Part shown: positions 1-5,511 of the stretch, piece by piece
How positions within the stretch are numbered: position 1 is the stretch's first letter
How the letters are laid out: each line of letters opens with the position of its first letter
DNA from: an uncultured Lachnospiraceae bacterium
GTDB taxonomy: Bacteria; Bacillota; Clostridia; Lachnospirales; Lachnospiraceae
Reading direction: 5' to 3'
NCBI GenBank assembly: GCA_947003375.1
Contig: CAMQOJ010000303.1
Coordinates: 1 to 5,563, forward strand
Length of the DNA: 5,563 nucleotides
Notes under the pieces: model-generated
What the model was told of the DNA's origin: nothing
The model's input: the letters and a program-made list of their open reading frames with translations, nothing else
Database searches by the model: none
Program-made: the position numbers and the translations under genes

Positions 1-86
1 AAATTATTCATAGATGCCACTTTGTCCCCTGCAAAAGGCAGATTCCTATCAGGCGTCAGCTTCCAGTCACTCTTAGATATCTCCAT
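1..86 (-). CDS. Start of a small unidentified protein, truncated by window edge
   Basis: An open frame of 28 complete codons starts at ATG (84-86) and runs off the left edge without a stop. It begins MEISKSDWKL and continues TPDRNLPFAGDKVASMNN. A plausible ribosome binding site (GAGAGGTG on the minus strand) lies just upstream of the ATG across an A-rich spacer, which supports a real start. I do not recognise a domain. The first ten residues resemble, from memory only, the N-terminus of small hypothetical proteins common in Lachnospiraceae, but the residues that follow do not continue that resemblance. It lies downstream of the DUF1848 gene on the same strand, about 90 bases after its stop, and could be cotranscribed with it. 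With so little visible it could also be a chance frame. Confidence 0.4.
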   Translation of the reverse strand, partial: MEISKSDWKLTPDRNLPFAGDKVASMNN

Positions 87-178
87 TTTTTCACCTCTCA
101 CTAGTCTTTTCCCATTTATCCATATCATTCACCAGCGCGTTCTCCTACATACGTCATAGTATGTCCCACAATTCGGCA

Positions 179-1117
179 TCATAAATCGAAGAACCGCATC
201 TGCCCATCCCGGCGGCTCTCCATCTTCCGCTCCGTGACCCTGTCTGACTCCGTCAGCTGGCTGCACAAAAGCGGCGCGTCCGGGTCGTATGCCTGGAGGT
301 TTCTAAGGCGGACAGCGGGGCTGTGGTTGGCATAGCAGTACGCGCAGCCATTCTGGCAAGTGTTGTATAAGCCTATGTCGATACTCTGGGCGCAGCCGCA
401 GGCAGGCCGCTGGTTCTTGTCCTTACCCAAATCCAGCCCGCAGCCCAGGAGCCTGGAGACAAGCCTGTCGTCAATACAGCGGCCATGCTCTATGCCAAAG
501 GCTTCCAAGTCGATGTCCTCCGCGCAGGTGTCTATGGCAAGCTTATGACCATGTGCAATCCCGGCAAAGGCTTCCGCCAGGGCCTCCTTCTGGCCCCCAG
601 ACAGCTCCCGGACATCTTTCCCCCGGGCTGCGCCCGCAATCTTCGGATACAAATCCACAAAGCTTATGGTGACTCTTTCCGTAAAATCGCCCAGTCTGTC
701 CGCCATATATCCGAATCTTTCCCTATGCCACTCCACCGGATACCTGCCGTTCACGATGACAGGGTCATACCGCCATATGACCCTGTGCCTGCCCAGCCGC
801 TCTGACAGCCGCCGGAATGTATCCATCCTCTCGTCCAGAGGCGGGAGATTCGCCTCCATATCCCTTCCATAGGCATTCAACGTAAACTGAAAATAGTGCG
901 CATATCCCTCCAGCCGCCCCAGCTTTTCCATCATGGGGGCCGGATTCTTGCTCCAGAACACGATGCAGTCCACCACCTCCGGCGCCAGGCTGATTTTGCT
1001 CACCTGGCGGGCATTCATGGGATTCCTTACATACACATATCCCTCTTCAATCCGCTTCAGGAACCAGTCGGAAAAGAATGCCGGGATATCGGTTCTCCTG
1101 CTTGCGCTGATTATCAT
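179..1117 (-). CDS. DUF1848 family protein with C-terminal CX3CX2C cysteine motif
   Basis: This 312-residue protein is recognised as DUF1848 by its N-terminus (MIISASRRTDIPAF, then VYVRNPMN near 28-35 and DCIVFWSKNPAPM near 50-62) and by its C-terminal block with CGCAQSIDIG (240-249) followed by YNTCQNGCAYCYAN (251-264). C254, C258 and C261 form a CX3CX2C pattern like the [4Fe-4S] ligand motif of radical SAM enzymes, and C240 and C242 precede it. About 310 residues is the usual family size, so it looks complete. The biochemical role of the family is not established to my knowledge; Fe-S binding is an inference from the cysteines. The ATG at 1115-1117 is preferred over upstream in-frame starts because the family motif begins there and the upstream residues are frame-shadow of the XRE gene. 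The start lies 8 bases after the XRE stop, with an AG/G-rich stretch (AGAGGGG) as a close-spaced ribosome binding site, so translational coupling is likely. Confidence 0.93.
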   Translation of the reverse strand: MIISASRRTDIPAFFSDWFLKRIEEGYVYVRNPMNARQVSKISLAPEVVDCIVFWSKNPAPMMEKLGRLEGYAHYFQFTLNAYGRDMEANLPPLDERMDTFRRLSERLGRHRVIWRYDPVIVNGRYPVEWHRERFGYMADRLGDFTERVTISFVDLYPKIAGAARGKDVRELSGGQKEALAEAFAGIAHGHKLAIDTCAEDIDLEAFGIEHGRCIDDRLVSRLLGCGLDLGKDKNQRPACGCAQSIDIGLYNTCQNGCAYCYANHSPAVRLRNLQAYDPDAPLLCSQLTESDRVTERKMESRRDGQMRFFDL

Positions 1118-1125
1118 GTCCCCTC

Positions 1126-2148
1126 TCAGTCCCCCTTCTCCAGCCTGGCCTTCGCCACTTCCTTCACGATGTACAGAATCGCCACGAACAGCAGCGCCGC
1201 CACGGGCCAGATAAAGGCTGTGTACCTCCAGTTGTCGGTATACAGGCCCACGCCCAGGAACAGCGCGGTTACCAGGCACCAGTACACCGCAGGGAAGAAG
1301 GATGTCTTCTTATGGAGCGCCTTTTCCTCCACGGTGTAGTCCCCCTCCTGCAGGAGCTTGTCAAAGCTGCCCTGGATGCTGCCCGCCCATACGAACAGGA
1401 ACACTGCCACAGCTACCATGGAGAGCAGAACTGCCGTACAATAGATGTAGACCAGGTCTCCCGCGGAAAAGGCTGCCGCCACCATCAGGGGCACCACGCC
1501 GATGATGCACAGCGTGACCCCCGCCACGATACAGAAGCGGTACCGCCCCGCGAAATCCTCCTTCCGCTTCCTGAGGATCCCCTCCACGCCATACTGCAGG
1601 GCCAGCTTCTCCTTCTCCAGATACCGGTACTTTTCCGTGTGCATGTCGCCGAGGATCAGAATCGCCACGCCGATGGCCACCAGAATCAGGAGTATGACCA
1701 TGCCGAAGCCCCCTGCCATGTCCTCGCTTATGGCCGCCGCCCCTCTTACTCCCGCATCCGCGCCGTACTCCGCCAGGCCGCTGAGCACAATCATGGGGAC
1801 GGGGGAGAGGACGCACAGTCCCGCCCCAAAGGCGATCCGCCCCGCCAGCTTTTTGACCAGGCCCATGAATCCGTTGGCCTCCTCCAGGGAGACCGCCCTC
1901 TCCTTTGCCGCCTCATAGACGTCCTCGGTCTCGGAAGGCTGCTCTGTCTCCAGCTCTTCCTTCAGAAGATAGTCCGTGCTGACCCCGAAGAGGCCGCTGA
2001 GGGCGATGATCTTGTCGATGTCCGGTAATGAAGCGCCGCTCTCCCATTTGCTCACGGACTGCCTGGAGATGTTCAGCTTCTCCGCAAGCTCCTCCTGGGA
2101 CCATCCGTTCTTCTTCCTCAATGTCATGACCTTATCTGCCAGAATCAT
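1126..2148 (-). CDS. Membrane-anchored XRE-family HTH transcriptional regulator
   Basis: This 340-residue protein has a Cro/C1-type helix-turn-helix at residues 3-60: LRKKNGWSQEELAEKLNIS, then RQSVSKWESGASLPDIDKI, then GVSTDYLL. An acidic linker (about 64-95) follows. The rest is mostly hydrophobic, with six predicted membrane segments at roughly 104-124, 147-167, 205-227, 232-254, 284-303 and 309-328. A charged stretch at 169-203 (RYLEKEK, ILRKRKEDFAGR) and another at 262-282 separate the pairs of helices. It is probably a one-component regulator held at the membrane, where the helices may sense an envelope signal or small molecule; ligand and targets cannot be read from the sequence. The start at 2146-2148 is favoured by HTH alignment and by a GCAGGA ribosome binding site 6 bases upstream. 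Further upstream the open frame runs through the terminator hairpin, so it is not coding. It is followed after 8 bases by the DUF1848 gene. The HTH call is secure; the regulatory target is unknown. Confidence 0.93.
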   Translation of the reverse strand: MILADKVMTLRKKNGWSQEELAEKLNISRQSVSKWESGASLPDIDKIIALSGLFGVSTDYLLKEELETEQPSETEDVYEAAKERAVSLEEANGFMGLVKKLAGRIAFGAGLCVLSPVPMIVLSGLAEYGADAGVRGAAAISEDMAGGFGMVILLILVAIGVAILILGDMHTEKYRYLEKEKLALQYGVEGILRKRKEDFAGRYRFCIVAGVTLCIIGVVPLMVAAAFSAGDLVYIYCTAVLLSMVAVAVFLFVWAGSIQGSFDKLLQEGDYTVEEKALHKKTSFFPAVYWCLVTALFLGVGLYTDNWRYTAFIWPVAALLFVAILYIVKEVAKARLEKGD

Positions 2149-2154
2149 ATTTTT

Positions 2155-2160
2155 TCCTGC
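2155..2160 (-). promoter_or_regulatory. Ribosome binding site of the XRE gene
   Basis: On the minus strand GCAGGA stands 6 bases before the ATG at 2148-2146, with an A-rich spacer. It decides the start of the XRE regulator: the open frame extends about 50 codons further upstream, but that extension crosses the intrinsic terminator and has no protein-like character. Confidence 0.7.
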
Positions 2161-2252
2161 CGCTCTCCGGCGGCTTTTCCTTTCCGCACCTGCCGTGCCC
2201 CTTTCCCGGACGACGTCCCCTTCCGGCCGCCCCGGGATGGAGCAATCGTAGC

Positions 2253-2303
2253 AAAAAAGCCGGTTGACAACTACCAATTGCGCTTGGAAATCTGTCAACC
2301 GGC
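2253..2303 (-). terminator. Intrinsic terminator downstream of the ABC exporter gene
   Basis: Read on the minus strand, an 11-base arm GCCGGTTGACA (2303-2293) pairs perfectly with TGTCAACCGGC (2269-2259). Six T residues (2258-2253) follow at once. The 23-base loop holds a smaller CCAA/TTGG pairing. It begins 38 bases after the stop of the ABC gene (2341) and precedes the XRE start (2148), so it should end the exporter transcript and insulate the regulator gene, implying a separate promoter for the latter. The plus-strand side has no T-run, so it works in one direction. The arms contain TTGACA, but no convincing -10 box lies at the right distance on either strand. Confidence 0.85.
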
Positions 2304-2340
2304 GGTTGCATATGGCTCTTTATGGCGCGAAAATCCCGAA

Positions 2341-4110
2341 TCACTCGAACTGCGCCGCATACAGCTTATAATAGAATCCCTTCCGCTCCATCAGGCTCTC
2401 ATGGTTCCCCTGCTCCACAATGTCCCCCTTGTCTACCACAAGTATGTAGTCCGCATTCTGGATGGTGGACAGCCTGTGGGCGATCACGAAGCAGGTCTTG
2501 TCCTTCATCAGCTCCCGCATGGCCTTCTGAATCTTCCGCTCCGTGCTGGTGTCCACATTGGATGTGGCCTCGTCCAGTATCAGCATCCTGGCATCGTAGA
2601 GCATGGCCCGGGCGATGGTGAGGAGCTGCTTCTGGCCCTTTGAGATGTTGCCGCCGTCCTCGCTGATGACGGTGTCGTACCCCAAGGGCAGCCGCATGAT
2701 GAAGGGATGGATATAGGCGGCCTTTGCCGCGGCCACCACCTCCTCCATGGTGGCCCCCTCCCTGCCGTAGGCGATATTGTCGAAGATGGTCCCCTTGAAC
2801 ACCCAGGTGTCCTGCAGCACCATGGCGTAGGCCCCCCGCAGGCTCCTCCTGGTGTAGTCCCTGATGTCTCCGCCCTCCACCAGGACCCTGCCGCTGTCCA
2901 CGTCATAGAAGCGCATCAGCAGGTTGATGATGGTGGTCTTCCCGGCTCCGGTGGGGCCTACGATGGCCACCATCTTCCCGGCCCCGGCCTCCAGGTTCAG
3001 GTCATGGATGATGGTGCGGCCCTTGTCATAGCCGAAGTACACATGCTCCAGGGCCACATTGCCCTTCACCCCTGCAAGCTCCGCGGCGCCGCTTCTGTCC
3101 GCCAGCTCCTCTTCCTCGTCCAGCAGGCCGAACACCCTCTCTGCCGCCGCCAGAGCCGAGTACAGCTCGTTGGTGATGTTGGCGATTTCGTTGATCGGGC
3201 CTGAGAACTTGCGGGAATACAGCACGAAAGAGGAAATCTGCCCCAGGGTGATGTTCCCCAGCATGTACAGGAAGGAGCCGAACATGGCAATCAGGCACAG
3301 GCCCAGGTTGCTGATGAAGTTCACCGAGGGGCCCATGGTGACGCCGTAATACTCCGCGTCATAGTAGGCCTCCGCCGCATTCTGGTTGATGGTGTCGAAG
3401 CGCTCGGACACTCTGTCCTCATAGGCGTAAGCCATTATCGTCTTCTGCCCGGAGAACATTTCCTCCACGAAGCCGTTCATGATTCCGTAATTCTTCGAGC
3501 GCCTGGAATATCTGGGCTGGGTGATGCCCCGCATCTTCGCGGTGTAGATCACTGCCGCCGGAATGGTCACCAGCACCATCAGCGACATGGTGGGCGCGAT
3601 GTAGATCATCATGGCCAGCGACCCCACCACGGTCACCAGGCTGGTCAGTATCTGCACCACGTCCGTGGCGATGCAGGTGCTGACTACATCTATGTCGTAC
3701 GATACCCGGCTGATGATGTCCCCGGCCTGGTTCCGGTCAAAGTATCCCACCGGCAGCCGCATGAGCTTGTGGAACACATCCCCCCGCATCTTCCTGGCGA
3801 TCCATTTCGAGATGCACATCATCATCATGTTGATGCAGATTGTGACCACGGAGGAGCAAACATAGCAGAACAGCATCCGCTTCGCGTAATAGTACACCTG
3901 GTCAAAATCCACCTTTCCCGCCCCCGCCGAGGCCGCGTTGATGGCAGACCCCGCCATGCTGGGCCCCAGAAGCGCCAGGAAATTGCTGACGAAGCACAGC
4001 GCCACGATAAAGGCCAGAAGCCACTTATAAGCCCCCACATACCGCAGCAGACGCAACAGCGTCCCCTTCGTATCCTTCGGCTTCTTCCGTACAGTCTCCC
4101 TCGATGCCAT
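2341..4110 (-). CDS. ABC exporter half-transporter (TMD-NBD), catalytically competent ATP site
   Basis: This 589-residue type IV ABC exporter subunit has an N-terminal membrane domain (about 28-315, six predicted helices; GYFDRNQAGDIISRVSYDID at 122-141 is the typical cytoplasmic coupling region) and a C-terminal nucleotide-binding domain (about 350-589). Visible motifs are A-loop Y361, Walker A GPTGAGKT (385-392), Q-loop Q433, signature ISKGQ (489-493), Walker B MLILDE with D513 and catalytic E514, D-loop SNVD (517-520) and switch H545 in VIAHR. The signature deviates from LSGGQ, whereas Walker B and the switch His are intact. That suits a heterodimer in which the partner encoded upstream supplies LSGGQ. 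The likely role is export of a drug, lipid or peptide; the substrate cannot be told. The ATG at 4108-4110 is chosen because GGGAGGAG stands 7 bases upstream and the protein starts like the family. An in-frame extension to 4293 translates the tandem repeat into Gly/Trp-rich nonsense. A terminator follows the gene. Confidence 0.95.
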   Translation of the reverse strand: MASRETVRKKPKDTKGTLLRLLRYVGAYKWLLAFIVALCFVSNFLALLGPSMAGSAINAASAGAGKVDFDQVYYYAKRMLFCYVCSSVVTICINMMMMCISKWIARKMRGDVFHKLMRLPVGYFDRNQAGDIISRVSYDIDVVSTCIATDVVQILTSLVTVVGSLAMMIYIAPTMSLMVLVTIPAAVIYTAKMRGITQPRYSRRSKNYGIMNGFVEEMFSGQKTIMAYAYEDRVSERFDTINQNAAEAYYDAEYYGVTMGPSVNFISNLGLCLIAMFGSFLYMLGNITLGQISSFVLYSRKFSGPINEIANITNELYSALAAAERVFGLLDEEEELADRSGAAELAGVKGNVALEHVYFGYDKGRTIIHDLNLEAGAGKMVAIVGPTGAGKTTIINLLMRFYDVDSGRVLVEGGDIRDYTRRSLRGAYAMVLQDTWVFKGTIFDNIAYGREGATMEEVVAAAKAAYIHPFIMRLPLGYDTVISEDGGNISKGQKQLLTIARAMLYDARMLILDEATSNVDTSTERKIQKAMRELMKDKTCFVIAHRLSTIQNADYILVVDKGDIVEQGNHESLMERKGFYYKLYAAQFE

Positions 4111-4117
4111 AATCCCT

Positions 4118-4125
4118 CTCCTCCC
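4118..4125 (-). promoter_or_regulatory. Ribosome binding site of the downstream ABC gene
   Basis: On the minus strand GGGAGGAG ends 7 bases before the ATG at 4110-4108, a strong match to the anti-Shine-Dalgarno sequence at good spacing. It fixes the true start 61 codons inside the longest open frame and shows that the second subunit is translated independently although 421 bases separate it from the first. Confidence 0.8.
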
Positions 4126-4135
4126 AGACATCACT

Positions 4136-4409
4136 CCAACCTGGACACCAACCCCGACCCAACCATCTCTCCGACCTGAACACCGCATCCGCACCAGCCA
4201 GCGCCCAACCTCAACACCAAACCCGACCCAGTCATCGTCCCAACCTGAGCACCAGCCACCGCCCAACCTGAACACCGCGTCCGACCCAGTCACCGCTCCA
4301 ACCTAAGTATCGCATCCGACCCAGTCACCGCCCAACCTGAGCACCAAATCCGACCCAGTCATCTCTCCAATCTGAGCACCGCAGCCATACCAGTCATCGC
4401 TCCAACCTG
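4136..4409 (-). repeat. Tandem repeat (minisatellite), about eight 35-bp units
   Basis: Imperfect direct repeats start at 4136, 4171, 4205, 4240, 4263, 4298, 4332 and 4367 (plus-strand coordinates), with a final 8-base fragment at 4402-4409. Unit lengths are 35, 34, 35, 23, 35, 34, 35 and 35 bases. Each unit begins with a variant of CCAACCTGAGCACC, has CCGACCCAGTC or a variant in its centre, and ends in a variant of ATCGCT. The fourth unit has lost about 12 bases. Units differ from each other by several substitutions, so the array is not freshly expanded. The length is not a multiple of three and the array lies between genes, so it is not coding. The sense (minus) strand is rich in G, with GGTTGG recurring at unit ends. 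No inserted unique spacers are seen. Function is unknown. Confidence 0.9.
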
Positions 4410-4439
4410 GAAGAATGCCCGCACTTCGGGCATTCTTCC
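4409..4439 (-). other. Perfect 13-bp hairpin between structured block and tandem repeat
   Basis: GGAAGAATGCCCG (4409-4421) is the exact reverse complement of CGGGCATTCTTCC (4427-4439), with a 5-base loop CACTT. Such a stem is very stable. No T-run follows on either strand (the minus strand continues AGGTTGG), so it is not a standard intrinsic terminator, though it could stall RNA polymerase or protect the 3' end of the upstream subunit's mRNA. It abuts the three-way-junction block on one side and the last partial tandem repeat on the other, so all three may belong to one composite element. Confidence 0.8.
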
Positions 4440-4532
4440 GCGTGAGACTGGCTTGTCTGGCGAATTCATTCGCCGACAAGCCTAGAAGTTCTTAGGCATC
4501 GTACTTTGATGCCTTAGAACTTCTTCTCACGC
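4440..4532 (-). other. Compact three-way-junction inverted-repeat element
   Basis: Nested inverted repeats fold the entire 93 bases. The outer stem GCGTGAGA (4440-4447) pairs with TCTCACGC (4525-4532). Inside it, arm A pairs GGCTTGTC (4450-4457) and GGCGAA (4459-4464) with TTCGCC (4469-4474) and GACAAGCC (4475-4482), with one bulged T at 4458 and loop TTCA. Arm B pairs 4484-4500 with 4508-4524: 17 base pairs with a single T-T mismatch and loop GTACTTT. The junction has only 2, 1 and 0 unpaired bases. The outer stem begins on the last base of the upstream gene's stop codon. Because both strands fold, it may be a palindromic mobile repeat (REP or MITE-like) or a structured RNA. I do not recognise a named family, and no flanking target duplication is evident. 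Confidence 0.75.
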
Positions 4533-5511
4533 TACGCTCCCATCTGCACCCGATGAATCTCCTGATACATAGGACAGTTCTCCATCAGTTCCTCGTGGGT
4601 GCCGTGCCCGATGATCCGTCCCTCCTCCAGAACGATGATGTCGTCCAGGCTCATGATGGAGCTGATGCGCTGGGCCACGATGATCGTGGTGGTGTCCGCG
4701 TGGTGCTCCCGGATGGCCTTCCGCAGGGCGGCGTCTGTCTTGTAGTCCAGCGCGCTGGAAGAATCGTCCAGAATCAATATATCCGGGGCCGCCGCCAGCG
4801 CTCTGGCAATCAGCACCCTCTGGCGCTGGCCGCCGCTTAAGTTGGCCCCTCTGACCACAGCCTTGTGTTCATATGTATCTTCATACTCCCGTATGAAATC
4901 CCGCGCCCTGGCGTCCGCGGCAGCGGCGTCCATCTGCTCCGGGGACACGTCCCGGCCGAAAGCGATGTTCTCCTTCAGGCTGTCCGCAAAGATCACGTCA
5001 TTCTGGAACACCACGCCGAACATCCGGTGCAGCGCGTCCTTGTCATAAGTGCGCACGTCCTTTCCATCGATGAAGACAGCTCCTTCGTCCGCGTCGTAGA
5101 AGCGCATCAGCAGATTGATGATCGTGGTCTTTCCGCATCCGGTGGCGCCGATGATGCCCAGCGTCCCGCCCTTTTTCATGGAAAAGTCGATATCGTCCAG
5201 GGACTTCTGCCGCCCCTGGCCATCGAATCTGCCGTCAGCCTGCCCTGGGAAATGCTCCGCGCCCGCTGAATCCCTGCCGTAATGGAAGCCCACATGTTCG
5301 AAGACAATATAGCCTTCCCGCTCCGTCACCGCGGCCTCCGCTTCCGGCAGCGGCGTCAGCTCGTCCTCCGCGTACACCACCGCCGCAATCCTGGCCGCGG
5401 ACGCGTTTGCCTTTGACATCATCATAAAGACCCGGTTCAGGCCCATGACCCCCATGGATATCATGTTGAAATAGGTCAGGAAGGCCAGGATGACCCCGGG
5501 CCTGGTGAGCC
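4532..5511 (-). CDS. ABC exporter half-transporter, degenerate ATP site, 5' truncated at contig end
   Basis: The C-terminal 325 codons of an ABC exporter subunit are present. The genomic sequence stops at 5511, where adapter begins, so the start and most of the membrane domain are missing. The frame continues upstream of the Met at 5464 through LTRPGVILAFLTYFN, the last membrane helix region, so that Met is internal. Numbering from it: A-loop Y62, Walker A GATGCGKT (106-113), Q-loop Q154, signature LSGGQ (209-213), Walker B ILILDD with D234 where Glu is usual, D-loop SALD (237-240), and Q265 in VAQR where the switch His is usual. The two catalytic substitutions with an intact signature mark the degenerate-site partner of a heterodimeric exporter; the gene at 2341-4110 has the complementary pattern. 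Between the A-loop and KSLDDIDF there is an additional Gly/Asp-rich stretch of about 20 residues (64-86). The stop TAG (4534-4532) touches the structured element. Confidence 0.93.

Noticed and set aside
1118..1279. Longer start of the DUF1848 protein at 1279
   Set aside because: The extra residues overlap the XRE gene in another frame and look like random high-GC frame; the family motif starts at the ATG at 1117.
1312..2028. Long plus-strand open frame opposite the XRE gene
   Set aside because: It is His/Pro/Arg/Asp-rich with no recognisable domain, as expected for the antisense of a high-GC gene. The same holds for the plus-strand frames opposite both ABC genes and the DUF1848 gene.
2149..2298. 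Longer start of the XRE protein at 2298
   Set aside because: The extension reads through the terminator hairpin and has no domain character; the HTH and the ribosome binding site both point to 2148.
2259..2303. Promoters based on TTGACA in both arms of the palindrome
   Set aside because: At 16-18 bases from either TTGACA no acceptable -10 hexamer is found, and the palindrome with its T-run is well explained as a terminator.
4111..4293. N-terminal extension of the downstream ABC subunit to the ATG at 4293
   Set aside because: The extra 61 residues are a translation of the tandem repeat (Gly/Trp/Val-rich, quasi-periodic). A strong ribosome binding site and family-like start exist at 4110.
4136..4409. 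CRISPR array
   Set aside because: The 35-base units follow each other directly with no unique spacers, units vary internally, and no cas gene is present.
4409..4439. Intrinsic terminator of the upstream ABC gene
   Set aside because: The stem is strong, but neither strand has a T-run after it, so it was recorded as a hairpin of unknown role.
4440..4532. Transfer RNA (cloverleaf-like fold)
   Set aside because: The fold has two long arms rather than three short ones, no anticodon loop geometry, no T-loop GTTCRA motif and no CCA end.
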